Positions 25,901 through 33,830 of a stretch of DNA of 64,000 bases are shown piece after piece; position 1 is the first letter of the stretch; each line of letters begins with the position of its first letter. Origin of the DNA: Cellulomonas shaoxiangyii (GTDB lineage Bacteria > Actinomycetota > Actinomycetes > Actinomycetales > Cellulomonadaceae); contig NZ_CP039291.1 of assembly GCF_004798685.1 (NCBI RefSeq), forward strand, positions 2,542,001-2,606,000, given 5' to 3'. The position numbers were made by a program, and so were the translations under genes. The notes under the pieces are model-generated. The model searched no databases, had not been told where the DNA came from, and worked only from the letters and a program-made list of their open reading frames with translations.

Positions 25901-26512
25901 GAGCAGGTTGAGGTTGAGCTGCACGCCCGGGCGGCGCAGCCGTGCGATCGCGGCGCCCAGGCGCGCGTCGGACGCGTCGACCAGGAGGTGCCCGACCATC
26001 GCGCGCAGCGCGCGGCGCACCACCGGCACGACGAGACCGGGCGCCACCCGCGCGGCCACCGCACCCGCTCGCACGCCCAGGCGCAGGTGCGGCGCGAGGA
26101 AGGACGGCGCCCGCGACGCCAGGGCGGCGAGCTCGCGCGCCGCGACGGCGTCGTCCTCGGGCCGGACCACCCGGTCGACGAAGCCGACCGTGAACGCGAG
26201 GCCGTCCGGGTCGGCGAGCACGTCCGCGAGCTGCTGGGCCGCGCGGTCGACCGGCTCGTCGGCGCTCGCGTCGAGCCAGCGCCGCACGAGCGCGACCGCG
26301 TCGTCCTCGAGGCGGCGCAGGTCCTGGGGGCCGTGGCGGTCGTCGGCGGTCGTGCGGGGCTCAGCGGCCGGGCGCGCCGCGGTGCGGGGCGGGTCGGTGC
26401 GGGGCGGGTCCGTGCGGGGCGGGTCGGTGGCGTGCGGGTCCGTGCGGGGCCCGGTGCCGCCGGGCCCGGTGGGGCCGCTGCTGCGGGGGTCGGGCCGGTG
26501 GTCGACGGTCAC
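22913..26512 (-). CDS. putA: Bifunctional proline dehydrogenase / glutamate-semialdehyde dehydrogenase PutA
   Basis: A 1199-residue enzyme oxidising proline to glutamate. A disordered leader with DPPRT repeats (about residues 25-60) precedes the FAD-dependent proline dehydrogenase barrel, marked by GTFVNLDMEEYRDLDLT, GIVLQAYLPDA and VRLVKGANLPMERVE. The aldehyde dehydrogenase part has LTVVTPPWNFPVAIPAGS, catalytic Glu in LLAETSGKN, catalytic Cys in GHAGQKCSAASLV and FGGWKRSVVGP. About 180 further residues form a C-terminal domain of the long PutA type. The E. coli DNA-binding ribbon-helix-helix is absent. Start GTG at 26512; two hydrolase genes follow with 4-bp overlaps. Confidence 0.95.
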   Translation of the reverse strand: MTVDHRPDPRSSGPTGPGGTGPRTDPHATDPPRTDPPRTDPPRTAARPAAEPRTTADDRHGPQDLRRLEDDAVALVRRWLDASADEPVDRAAQQLADVLADPDGLAFTVGFVDRVVRPEDDAVAARELAALASRAPSFLAPHLRLGVRAGAVAARVAPGLVVPVVRRALRAMVGHLLVDASDARLGAAIARLRRPGVQLNLNLLGEAVLGRREADRRLAGIRALVEREDVDYVSVKVSAAVAPHAPYAFDEAVDEVVERLAPLYDRAAATGTFVNLDMEEYRDLDLTVAVFTRLLDRPELLAWSGGIVLQAYLPDAVDAMLRLQEWAAARRARGGAPVKVRLVKGANLPMERVEAAVHGWPAATWATKQETDTQYKRVLDVGLRPGAVDAVRLGVAGHNLFDLALAWLLARSRGVEDAMDVEMLLGMAQAQAEAVRRDVGRLLLYVPVVHPREFDVAVAYLVRRLEEGASPENFMSAAYDLGEDAAAFERERARFSASLRALDDTVPSPRRTQDRARPPEPVGDAPFANAPDTDPALPANRDWGRAVLARVPGSRLGTDTLAAARLEDADALDAVLATAVTAADAWAARGGAGRRAVLRAAADALEARRADLLEVMAAEAGKTLDQGDPEVSEAVDFARYYADRAPGLERVPGARFAPARLTVVTPPWNFPVAIPAGSVLAALAAGSSVVLKPAPPARRCGAVLAETLWAAGVPRDVLHLVDVDESTLGSALVADPRVDRVVLTGSWETAELFRSMRPDLPLLAETSGKNAIVVTPSADLDLAVRDVVTSAFGHAGQKCSAASLVVLVGSVARSRRFRTQLLDAVTSLRVGPPDDPATQMGPLVEPAAGKLLDGLTTLGPGERWAVEPRRLDAEGRLWTPGVRVGVRRGSQAHRTEWFGPVLAVMTARTLDEAIALQNEVDYGLTAGLHSLDADEVARWLAGVEAGNVYVNRGITGAVVQRQPFGGWKRSVVGPTTKAGGPHYLHGFGTWHDEPATATSPDVPLPAPVAALVEAAAAAWPADAGTVRAAAAAAAHAWTTDLGVPRDVTGLEPERNVLRHLPVPVHVRLAAAAPVADLLRVLAAALVAGATGEVSVPAALPGAVTAALAAAGFEVHVQDDEAWAADLPHLPAGRVRLVGGDAAAAARAAEGRADLTVHGAAVTSSGLVELLPFVREQAVSVTAHRFGTPDPLADDVLGAL
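26381..26425 (-). repeat. Three 15-bp tandem repeats in the putA leader
   Basis: Three contiguous 15-bp units GGTGCGGGGCGGGTC (26381-26395, 26396-26410, 26411-26425, the last with one change) encode repeated Asp-Pro-Pro-Arg-Thr at the PutA N-terminus. A degenerate fourth unit follows. Confidence 0.85.
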
Positions 26513-26560
26513 GTGCGCTCCGGGGTCGGGGTGCGCGGGGGTCGCCCGCGGGTCCCACCA

Positions 26561-28024
26561 TCATCCGTCACCGACGTGGACCCCCGCACGCGGGGCCTGC
26601 GCGCGCAGGGCCGGGAGGGTGACGACCGCCCGCAGGCCGCCCGCCGGCGCCTCGCCGAGCACCACGTCGCCGCCGAGCTCGCGCGCCACCTCGCGGGCGA
26701 TCGCGAGGCCGAGCCCCGTCCCGCCGGCGTCGCGCTCGCGCGCGTCGTCGAGGCGGACGAACCGCTCGAAGACGCGCTCACGGTCCGCCGCCGGGATGCC
26801 CGGGCCGTCGTCGTCCACGCTCACCCGCGCGTCGGTGACGGTCACCTCGACGGCCATCGCCGCGTGCCGCGCGGCGTTCGCCACGAGGTTGCGCAGCACG
26901 CGGCGCACCGCGTCGTCCGTGCCGAGCGCGGCGCCGGCGCCGCGCACGTCGACCCGCACCCCGCGTGCTGCGGCGACCGGTGCCGCCGACCCGGCGGCCT
27001 CCTGCGCGGCCGCGCCGAGGTCCACGCGCACGCGCGGCACGGGCGCCGCGCCGACGCGCGCGAGCACGAGCAGGTCGTCGACGAGCGCCTGCATGCGCTC
27101 GACCTCCGGTGCGAGGTCGGCGACGAGGTCGTCGACCGGGTACGCGTCGGGGTGCGCGCGCGCCACCTCGACGGCCGCGCGCACCGCGGCGACCGGCGAG
27201 CGCAGCTCGTGCGCGGCGTCGCCGACGAACGTGCGCTGCCGCGCCGCCGACGCCTCGAGCCGGTCGAGCATGGCGTTCAGGGTCCGGGCCAGCGCGGCCA
27301 GCTCGTCGTCGGCCGCCGGCACCGGCAGCGACCCGGGCCCGCCCGCGAGCGCGACGCGGTCGGCCGCGGCACGCAGGTCCTCGACCGGGGCGAGCGCGCG
27401 CCCCAGCAGGGTCCGCACGAGCAGGGCGACGCCGAGCGTGAGCACCGGCACGACGAGCAGCAGGGCCAGGCGCGTCGCGTCGAGCACGCCGCGCACCTCG
27501 TCGAGGGGCACGCTCGTCACGACGGTCGCGGGCGCGCCGTCGAGCACGACCGCCTGCACCGCGACGCGGGCCTGCGCGTCGTAGGCGCTGCGGTCGGTCG
27601 TCCGGACCAGGACGTCGTCGCCGGCCTCCGCACGCCACGCGGCGACGGTCCCGGCGTCGAGGACCGGGAGCGTCCGGCTCGCCGTGGCCGAGGACGCGAG
27701 CACGCCGCCGTCGGCGTCGAGGACCTGCGCCACCTCGCCGGGCTCGGCGACGGGCAGCGGGTCGGGCACGCGGTCGTCGCCGACGAGGGCGGCGACCGTC
27801 GCGGCCCGGGCGCGGACGACCTCGTCGAGCGCCGCGACCCGGCCGGCGCCCAGCACGGCCGACAGCGCGAGCGCACCCACGACGAGCGCGACCGCGACGA
27901 CACCCGTGGCGAGCAGCGTCAGCCGGTCCCGCAGCGACATCGCCGGGCCGGCGCGGCGGGACGGGCGTGCCGGGCCGGCGCCCGCCCGGGCGCGCGCCGG
28001 CGGTCCGCCGGGTGCCGCGCTCAC
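26561..28024 (-). CDS. HAMP-containing sensor histidine kinase
   Basis: A 487-residue membrane kinase. Helix 1 (LLATGVVAVALVVGALALSAVL) and helix 2 (LALLLVVPVLTLGVALLV) bracket an extracellular sensor of about 130 residues, followed by HAMP, the phosphoacceptor H-box GDAAHELRSPVAAVRAAVEVA, the N-box RNLVANAARHA, the G1 box VDDDGPGIP and the G2 box GGTGLGLAIA. The GTG start overlaps the response regulator stop by 4 bp, so the pair is co-expressed. The H-box and organisation resemble MprB/TcrY-type actinobacterial sensors of envelope conditions. Signal unknown. Confidence 0.92.
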   Translation of the reverse strand: MSAAPGGPPARARAGAGPARPSRRAGPAMSLRDRLTLLATGVVAVALVVGALALSAVLGAGRVAALDEVVRARAATVAALVGDDRVPDPLPVAEPGEVAQVLDADGGVLASSATASRTLPVLDAGTVAAWRAEAGDDVLVRTTDRSAYDAQARVAVQAVVLDGAPATVVTSVPLDEVRGVLDATRLALLLVVPVLTLGVALLVRTLLGRALAPVEDLRAAADRVALAGGPGSLPVPAADDELAALARTLNAMLDRLEASAARQRTFVGDAAHELRSPVAAVRAAVEVARAHPDAYPVDDLVADLAPEVERMQALVDDLLVLARVGAAPVPRVRVDLGAAAQEAAGSAAPVAAARGVRVDVRGAGAALGTDDAVRRVLRNLVANAARHAAMAVEVTVTDARVSVDDDGPGIPAADRERVFERFVRLDDARERDAGGTGLGLAIAREVARELGGDVVLGEAPAGGLRAVVTLPALRAQAPRAGVHVGDG

Positions 28025-28698
28025 GGGTCCGGCACGACCGGTGCCGCGGTGCCGATCCGGTAGCCCGCTCCGCGCACGGTCGCCACGGCGTCCTTGCCGA
28101 GCTTGCGGCGCAGGTAGCCGACGTAGACCTCGACGACGTTGGGGTCCTCCCCGCCGGTGTCGAAGACGTGGTCGAGCAGCTCGAGCTTGCCGACGACGCG
28201 GTCGCCGTGGCGCAGCAGGTACTCGAGCAGGGCCGTCTCGCGTGCGGTGAGGTCGACCGCGCGCTCGCCGCGCGAGACCTCGCGCGTGGCGGGGTCGAGC
28301 ATCAGCTCGCCGGCGCGCAGCACGGCGGGGCGGGGCGCGACGGGCCGGCGCACGAGTGCGCGCAGCCGGGCCACGAGCACGACGAACGAGAACGGCTTGG
28401 TGAGGTAGTCGTCGGCGCCCACGTCGAGCCCGTCGGCGACGTCGTGCTCACCGTCCTTGGCGGAGAGCATGAGCACGGGCGTCCACACCTCGCGCTCGCG
28501 CAGGGTCGTCACGACGTCGTACCCGTGCCGGCGCGGGAGCATGACGTCGACGACGAGGACGTCGTACTCGCCGTCGGTGGCCATGCGCAGTCCCGTGTCG
28601 CCGTCGTGCGCGACGTCGACGGTGAAGCCCTCGGCGCCGAGCCCGCGGCGCAGCGCGCGCGTCAGCCCGACCTCGTCGTCCACCAGGAGCACCCGCAC
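28021..28698 (-). CDS. OmpR/PhoB-family response regulator
   Basis: The 225-residue regulator has a receiver domain with the acidic pair Asp7/Asp8, phosphoacceptor Asp51 in VVDVMLP, the switch Ser in VLMLSAKDG and Lys in DYLTKPF. A winged helix of the OmpR type follows (ARETALLEYLLRHGDRVVGKLELLDHVFDTGGEDPNVVEVYVGYLRRKLG in pieces). It is the first gene of the two-component operon and is transcribed divergently from the secreted LolA-like gene. A direct repeat CTCAG-N6-CTCAG in the shared promoter region is a candidate binding site for it. Confidence 0.94.
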   Translation of the reverse strand: MRVLLVDDEVGLTRALRRGLGAEGFTVDVAHDGDTGLRMATDGEYDVLVVDVMLPRRHGYDVVTTLREREVWTPVLMLSAKDGEHDVADGLDVGADDYLTKPFSFVVLVARLRALVRRPVAPRPAVLRAGELMLDPATREVSRGERAVDLTARETALLEYLLRHGDRVVGKLELLDHVFDTGGEDPNVVEVYVGYLRRKLGKDAVATVRGAGYRIGTAAPVVPDP

Positions 28699-28752
28699 CC
28701 CGGCAGCATCCCACCGCGGACGACGCGCGGCCGCAGGCGTGCCCGGGCACCT

Positions 28753-28768
28753 CTCAGGGTGTGCTCAG
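28753..28768. promoter_or_regulatory. Direct-repeat candidate site for the OmpR-type regulator
   Basis: CTCAG at 28753-28757 and again at 28764-28768 are 11 bp apart start to start, one helical turn, as expected for head-to-tail binding of OmpR-family dimers. The site lies in the 94-bp divergent region between the regulator and the LolA-like gene. The regulator-site pairing is inference. Confidence 0.5.
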
Positions 28769-28792
28769 CGCACCCGGGCCACAGTGGTCGGC

Positions 28793-30112
28793 ATGGACAC
28801 CAGCACCCCCGCACCCGGCCCCCGGGACGACGCCGACTCCCCCGCCCCCGTGCGCCGGCACCGCGCGCGGTGGGCCGTCCCGGCCGTCGCCGCCGCAGCC
28901 GTCGCGGCGGCGTTCGCCGCGCCGCCGCTGCTCGCGACCGCGGGCACCGCCGGCCTGCCGGAGGTCACGCCCGACGAGCTGCTGGCGCGCGTCGCCGCGG
29001 CCGAGCCGCAGGCGCTGTCCGGCACGGTCGTGCACACGGCCCGCCTGGGCCTGCCGGACCTCTCGCTCGTCGAGGTCGGCGGCGCCGACCCCGTCGCCCT
29101 GCTGGGCGGCTCGTCGACGCTGCGCGTGTGGAGCGACGGCGGTGAGCGCTCGCGCGTGTCGCTGCTCGGCCAGGCCTCGGAGTACTCGGTCGTCGCGGAC
29201 GGGCCCGAGGCCTGGACGTACTCGTCCGCCGACGACGAGGTCGTGCACTACGCCCTGTCCGACGCCGACCGCACGCGGCTCGAGGCGGCGGCCGAGCAGC
29301 ACGCGGCGGCACCGCCCGTCGCGGGCGACCTGCCCACGCCCGAGGAGCTCGGCCGGGCGGCGCTCGAGCGTGCCGAGCAGCACGCGACCGTCGGGGTCGA
29401 CGCGGCCACGACCGTCGCCGGGCGCGACGCGTACCAGGTGGTCCTCACGCCGCGCGGCGACGCCACGCTGCTCGGCCGGGTCGTCGTGGCGGTGGACGCC
29501 GAGACGTGGACGCCGCTGCGCGTGCAGGTGTGGAGCAGCGACGACGCGGCGACGCCCGCCCTCGAGCTCGGCTTCACCGACGTGACGTTCGCGGCGCCGT
29601 CCGACGCGGTGCTCGCGTTCTCCCCGCCGCCCGGCGCGAGCGTGCGCGACGTCGTCGTGCCGCTGCCCGAGCAGCCCGCGCCGGCCGGCGTCGCCGGCGC
29701 CGACGACGCGCAGGCCCTGGCCGACGCGCTCGAGGACCCGGCGGCGACGCCGCCGCTGCCCGAGGGCGTGACCGTGACGGGTGACGGCTGGGACGCGGTC
29801 GTGCAGGTCGCGGGCGTCGACGTGGCGGGCCTGCTCGCCGCCGACCCGGCGGCGCTGGCGGAGATGTCGATGCCGGACAAGAGCATCGGCTCCTCCGAGG
29901 GCGCGCAGGAGCTCTTCGACCAGTTCGTGCCCGCCGAGGGCGAGGGCCCCGTCCCCGACCTCGACCAGCAGGCGCTGTACGACCAGCTGACGACGCCCGT
30001 CGCGGGCGGTCGGCTGCTGGAGTCCTCGCTGCTGTCGGTGCTGGTGCTCGACGACGGCCGCGTGCTGGCCGGCGCGGTGCCCGCGCAGACGCTGCTCGAC
30101 CTGGCCGGCTGA
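28793..30112 (+). CDS. Secreted LolA/DUF2092-like protein
   Basis: A 439-residue exported protein. A basic N-terminal region is followed by a signal/anchor helix (AVPAVAAAAVAAAFAAPPLLATAG). The mature part, rich in beta-strand, opens VTPDELLARVAAAEPQALSGTVVHTARLGLP and contains GRDAYQVVLTPRG and VVVAVDAETWTPLRVQVW, reminiscent of outer-membrane lipoprotein carrier-like folds found in actinobacterial cell-surface proteins. It starts divergently from an OmpR-type two-component system and is followed after 7 bp by an ABC exporter, suggesting an envelope-stress operon. The ligand is unknown. Confidence 0.78.
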   Translation: MDTSTPAPGPRDDADSPAPVRRHRARWAVPAVAAAAVAAAFAAPPLLATAGTAGLPEVTPDELLARVAAAEPQALSGTVVHTARLGLPDLSLVEVGGADPVALLGGSSTLRVWSDGGERSRVSLLGQASEYSVVADGPEAWTYSSADDEVVHYALSDADRTRLEAAAEQHAAAPPVAGDLPTPEELGRAALERAEQHATVGVDAATTVAGRDAYQVVLTPRGDATLLGRVVVAVDAETWTPLRVQVWSSDDAATPALELGFTDVTFAAPSDAVLAFSPPPGASVRDVVVPLPEQPAPAGVAGADDAQALADALEDPAATPPLPEGVTVTGDGWDAVVQVAGVDVAGLLAADPAALAEMSMPDKSIGSSEGAQELFDQFVPAEGEGPVPDLDQQALYDQLTTPVAGGRLLESSLLSVLVLDDGRVLAGAVPAQTLLDLAG

Positions 30113-30119
30113 GCCGGCC

Positions 30120-31238
30120 GTGACCACGACGGGTGCGGCAGGCGCGCGCGCGGCGGCGACCGCGGGGCAGTCTGGTGCGGTGACCGCTGCGCAGGACTCC
30201 CCGCGGCCCGTCGACGCGCGACCCACGACGGGGCAGCCGCGCGCGGGCGGGGACCGCACGCCGGACGACGCCGCCGCCGCGGTCCGCACGCGGGGGCTGA
30301 CGAAGCGGTTCGCGACCGGCCAGGTCGCCGTCGACGGGCTCGACCTGCACGTGCCGCGCGGTGCGGTGTTCGGCTTCCTCGGCCCCAACGGGTCGGGCAA
30401 GACGACGACGATCCGCATGCTGCTGGGGCTCGTGCGACCCACCGCCGGCACGGTGCACCTGCTCGGCGCCCCCATGCCGGACGCCGCCGGGCGCGTGCTG
30501 CCCCGGGTCGGGGCGCTCGTCGAGGGGCCCGCGTTCCACCCGTACCTGTCCGGCCGCGCCAACCTCGCACGACTCGACGCCGCGGACGCGACGACGGACC
30601 CGCGCACCCGCGTGCACCGCACGGGCGAGGCGCTCGAGCGCGTGGGCCTCGGCGCGGCGGCGGACAAGCGCTACCGCCAGTACTCGCTCGGCATGAAGCA
30701 GCGGCTGGGCCTCGCGGCGGCGCTGCTGCGCCCCCGGGACCTGCTGGTGCTCGACGAGCCGACGAACGGCCTCGACCCGCAGGGCACGCGCGAGGTGCGC
30801 CACCTGGTGCGCGAGCTCGCGGACGGGGGCGCGACCGTGCTCGTCTCGTCGCACCTGCTGACGGAGATCGAGCAGGTCTGCACGCACGTCGGGATCATGG
30901 GCCGCGGCCGCCTGCTGCTGCAGGGGCCGCGTGCCGAGCTCACCGCGCGCCGCGGCGTGCACGTCGTGGTCCGCACGACCCCGCGCGGCGTGCAGCCCGG
31001 GCTCGCGGAGCTGCGCCGGCTGGGCCTGCCCGACGTCCGGGTCGACGGGCACGCCGCGGCCCCGGCGGACGAGCCGACCCTCGTCGCCGGCCTGCCGGAC
31101 GACGCGCCGCCGCCGCAGGCCGTCGCCGCCGCGCTCGTGCGCGCGGGCGTCGACCTCGTCGCGTTCGAGGTGCGCCGGCCGTCGCTCGAGGAGCTGTTCG
31201 TCGAGCTCACCGGGGAGGGATTCGATGTCGCTCGCTGA
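30120..31238 (+). CDS. ABC transporter ATP-binding protein
   Basis: A 372-residue exporter-type ATPase. A 55-residue low-complexity leader precedes VRTRGLTKRFATGQVAVDGLDL. Walker A is GPNGSGKTTTIRM, the signature reads YSLGMKQRLGLAAALL, Walker B LLVLDEPTNGLDPQG, and the switch His lies in SSHLLTEIEQ. A C-terminal extension of about 80 residues ends with RPSLEELFVELTGEGFDV, typical of BcrA/NatA-like subunits. The GTG start is 7 bp after the previous stop and the gene overlaps its permease by 14 bp. The transported molecule is unknown. Confidence 0.92.
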   Translation: MTTTGAAGARAAATAGQSGAVTAAQDSPRPVDARPTTGQPRAGGDRTPDDAAAAVRTRGLTKRFATGQVAVDGLDLHVPRGAVFGFLGPNGSGKTTTIRMLLGLVRPTAGTVHLLGAPMPDAAGRVLPRVGALVEGPAFHPYLSGRANLARLDAADATTDPRTRVHRTGEALERVGLGAAADKRYRQYSLGMKQRLGLAAALLRPRDLLVLDEPTNGLDPQGTREVRHLVRELADGGATVLVSSHLLTEIEQVCTHVGIMGRGRLLLQGPRAELTARRGVHVVVRTTPRGVQPGLAELRRLGLPDVRVDGHAAAPADEPTLVAGLPDDAPPPQAVAAALVRAGVDLVAFEVRRPSLEELFVELTGEGFDVAR

Positions 31239-32118
31239 CACCACGACCACCGCCGCCGGCCCCGACGCCGCGGACCTCGGGACGTCCGGCCCGCGCCGCG
31301 GCGCCCTCGGCCGGCTCGTGCGCTCGGAGCTGCGCCTCGTCCTGGGGCGCCGGCGCAACGTCGTGCTGCTGGTCGGCCTGGCGCTGGTCCCCGTGCTGCT
31401 CGCCACCGTGCTCTTCCTCACGCAGGACTCGGCCCTCGGCGGGCAGGGCCCGCCGTTCGTGGCGCGCGTCACCGGCAACGGGCTGTTCCTCGTGGTGGCG
31501 TCCCTGTTCCTGTGCCTGCCGTTCCTGCTGCCGCTGACGATCGGCATCGCGTCGGGTGACGCGGTGGCGGGCGAGGCCGCCGCGGGGACGCTGCGCTACC
31601 TGCTCGTCGTGCCGGTGGGCCGGACGCGGCTGCTGCTGGTCAAGGCGGCGGCCGCCCTCGCGTTCGCCGCGGCGGCCGTGCTGGCGATCGCGGTGGTCGG
31701 GCTCGTGGTCGGCGGCGCGCTGTTCGGGCTGGGCGACCTCACGCTGCTGTCGGGCGACACGATCCCGCTGTCCGCGGGCGTGCTGCGGGTCGCGGGCGTG
31801 GTCGCGTACGTGGGCCTGTCGATGACGGGCCTCGTCGCGGTCGGGCTGTTCTTCTCGACGCTCACGGAGGTGCCGGTGGGCGCGATGGCGGCGACCGTCG
31901 TCGTCGCGGTCGTCTCGAGCGTCCTCACGCAGCTGCCGCAGCTCGCCGCGATCCACCCGGCGCTGCTGACCACGCACTGGTTCGACTTCGCCGAGATGCT
32001 GCGGATCCAGCCGGACGCGGGCGTCCTGCTCGAGGGGCTCGCGGTGCAGGCGGGCTGGGTCGCGGTGTTCGGCTCGCTCGCCTGGGCGCGGTTCACGACT
32101 GCCGACGTCTCGTCGTGA
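31225..32118 (+). CDS. ABC transporter permease (ABC-2 type)
   Basis: A 297-residue membrane protein with six hydrophobic helices, beginning after about 40 residues with RNVVLLVGLALVPVLLATVLFL and including FLVVASLFLCLPFLLPLTIGIASGDAVAGEAAAGTLRYLLVVPVGRTRLLLVKA in pieces, where EAAAGTLRYLL is characteristic of ABC-2 permeases that couple to NatA/BcrA ATPases. The ATG at 31225 has GGGAGGGA upstream and overlaps the ATPase gene by 14 bp. With that ATPase and the secreted LolA-like protein it forms a predicted envelope export unit. Confidence 0.9.
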   Translation: MSLADTTTTAAGPDAADLGTSGPRRGALGRLVRSELRLVLGRRRNVVLLVGLALVPVLLATVLFLTQDSALGGQGPPFVARVTGNGLFLVVASLFLCLPFLLPLTIGIASGDAVAGEAAAGTLRYLLVVPVGRTRLLLVKAAAALAFAAAAVLAIAVVGLVVGGALFGLGDLTLLSGDTIPLSAGVLRVAGVVAYVGLSMTGLVAVGLFFSTLTEVPVGAMAATVVVAVVSSVLTQLPQLAAIHPALLTTHWFDFAEMLRIQPDAGVLLEGLAVQAGWVAVFGSLAWARFTTADVSS

Positions 32119-32158
32119 CCACCCGTCGGGCGCCGGGCGCGGTGCCAGACTCGGGCGC

Positions 32159-32830
32159 ATGACGATCTTCGGGACCGACGTCGACCGCACCGAGGGGCTG
32201 ACCTACGCCGTCGTCCTCACCCGCGCCGGCCGCGACGCGGTGCTCGCGGCGCTCACGGCGGAGCGGTTCTCGGGCTGGGTCGGCCCCGCGGACGAGTGGG
32301 TCGTCGTCGTCCCCCAGACGCCGCTCGGCCACGTCGCCGCCCGGCGCCAGCACGTCGAGGAGCTCGGTCGCACGCTGTCCCTGGCGGTCGGCGCGCCCGT
32401 CGTCGTGGTGGTCGTGACGAGGGACGAGCTGCTGCAGCTGTGGGCGTGGGACGGTGCGACGCTCGTGGCCGAGTACGTCTCCGACCCGTCCGTGGCGGAC
32501 CCGGACGACGAGACCGCGGCCTGGTCGGGCCCGACGGGCGCGCACCGGGCGCCGGCGCTGGCCGCGCTCGCCGGGCGGCCCGACGCCGCCGAGGAGGTCG
32601 GGGAGCTGCTCGGCGAGGAGCTGGGCGAGTCCGAGCAGGAGTCGGAGCGGCTCGTGGCGCTCGCGCGGCTGCTGGGCTGGCCGGACTGGCTCGTCGCCGT
32701 CGACTCGCTGCCGCGCCGCGTGCCCGGCGGCCCCGACGCCGACGCCTTCCAGCGCCTGCGCGTCGGGCGGACGGGCGCCGCGGGCGTGCTGGCCGCGCGG
32801 GCGGCGCGCGTCGTGCGCCGCGAGTCGTGA
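32159..32830 (+). CDS. Hypothetical cytoplasmic protein
   Basis: A 223-residue soluble protein beginning MTIFGTDVDRTEGLTYAVVLTRAG. The N-terminal half alternates short hydrophobic strands (EWVVVVPQTPLG, APVVVVVVTRDELLQLW) and acidic loops; the C-terminal part is helical and charged (GELLGEELGESEQESERLVALARLLGWPDWLV). I recognise no domain and no catalytic motif. The ATG start lies 40 bp after the ABC permease stop, so co-transcription is possible. Codon use is typical of the window. Confidence 0.7.
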   Translation: MTIFGTDVDRTEGLTYAVVLTRAGRDAVLAALTAERFSGWVGPADEWVVVVPQTPLGHVAARRQHVEELGRTLSLAVGAPVVVVVVTRDELLQLWAWDGATLVAEYVSDPSVADPDDETAAWSGPTGAHRAPALAALAGRPDAAEEVGELLGEELGESEQESERLVALARLLGWPDWLVAVDSLPRRVPGGPDADAFQRLRVGRTGAAGVLAARAARVVRRES

Positions 32831-32886
32831 CGCCCGGGCGCCGCGAGACCCTGGGCAGCGGCGCCCGCGCGCGGCAGGCTGGACCC

Positions 32887-33345
32887 GTGACCGCCGAGCC
32901 GCCGACCAGTGCGACCGCCGCGCGGCTGCGCGAGCTGGTGCTCCTGCGCCGGGTCCGCGACCGCATGGACCGCGACTACGCCCAGCCGCTCGACGTCGAG
33001 GCGCTCGCGCGCGACGTCCACCTGTCGGCCGGGCACCTGAGCCGGCGGTTCCGTGCCGTGTTCGGGGAGTCCCCCCACAGCTACCTGATGACCCGGCGGA
33101 TCGAGCGCGCGATGACGCTCCTGCGGCGCGGCGACCTGTCCGTCACGGACGTGTGCTTCGCGGTGGGCTGCTCGTCGCTCGGGACCTTCAGCACGCGGTT
33201 CTCCGAGCTCGTCGGCATGTCCCCGAGCGCGTACCGGCGGCTCGCCGCCGACGAGGGCCGGGGCCTGCCCGGCTGCGTCGCCAAGCAGGTCATGCGACCC
33301 GTCAGGAATCGAGAAGCACGACCGGCGCGCGGCTCCCTAGCGTGA
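32887..33345 (+). CDS. Short AraC-family transcriptional regulator
   Basis: A 152-residue protein consisting almost only of an AraC double helix-turn-helix: QPLDVEALARDVHLSAGHLSRRFRAVFGESPHSYLMTRRIERAMTLLRRGDLSVTDVCFAVGCSSLGTFSTRFSELVGMSPSAYRR in pieces. No ligand-binding domain is present. The C-terminus is short and basic. The VOC gene starts 5 bp downstream, an arrangement often seen in actinobacteria where a stand-alone AraC protein controls the adjacent glyoxalase-like gene. The start is GTG at 32887. Confidence 0.92.
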   Translation: MTAEPPTSATAARLRELVLLRRVRDRMDRDYAQPLDVEALARDVHLSAGHLSRRFRAVFGESPHSYLMTRRIERAMTLLRRGDLSVTDVCFAVGCSSLGTFSTRFSELVGMSPSAYRRLAADEGRGLPGCVAKQVMRPVRNREARPARGSLA

Positions 33346-33350
33346 GCGGC

Positions 33351-33761
33351 ATGGACCTCATCATCAGCTCGACGTTCCTGCCGGCCGACGACCCGGAGAC
33401 GTCCCTGGCCTTCTACCGCGACGTGCTCGGCTTCGAGGTGCGCCTCGACGTCGGCTACGGCGACATGCGCTGGATCACGGTCGGCGCCCCCGAGCAGCCG
33501 CAGACGTCCGTCGTGCTGCACCCCCCGGGCGCCGACCCCGGCCTCACGGACGACGAGCGCCGCACGATCGCCGAGCTCATGGCCAAGGGCAGCTACGCCT
33601 CGATCGTCCTGGGCACCTCGGACGTCGACGCGACCTTCGCCCGCGTGGAGGCCGCCGGCGGCGAGGTCGTGCAGGAGCCGACGGACCAGCCGTACGGCCT
33701 GCGCGACTGCGCGTTCCGCGACCCCGCCGGCAACATGATCCGCATCAACCAGCTGACCTGA
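33351..33761 (+). CDS. VOC-family (glyoxalase-like) protein
   Basis: The 136-residue protein has the paired beta-alpha-beta-beta-beta modules of the vicinal oxygen chelate fold: IISSTFLPADDPETSLAFYRDVLGFEVRLDVGYGDMRWITVG, then SIVLGTSDVDATFARVEAAGGEVVQEPTDQPYGLRDCAFRDPAGNMIRINQL (quoted in segments of the protein). Metal ligands may include residues in the first strand and the Glu/Asp of the RDPAGNMIRI strand. Members include glyoxalase I, dioxygenases and antibiotic-binding proteins; the substrate here is unknown. It is paired with the AraC regulator just upstream. Confidence 0.9.
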   Translation: MDLIISSTFLPADDPETSLAFYRDVLGFEVRLDVGYGDMRWITVGAPEQPQTSVVLHPPGADPGLTDDERRTIAELMAKGSYASIVLGTSDVDATFARVEAAGGEVVQEPTDQPYGLRDCAFRDPAGNMIRINQLT

Positions 33762-33830
33762 CGCCGCGGGCGGGGCGCGCCCGGGGGCGTCGACGCCGCC
33801 CGCACCCGCGACGCAGGGCAGGATGGGCGC

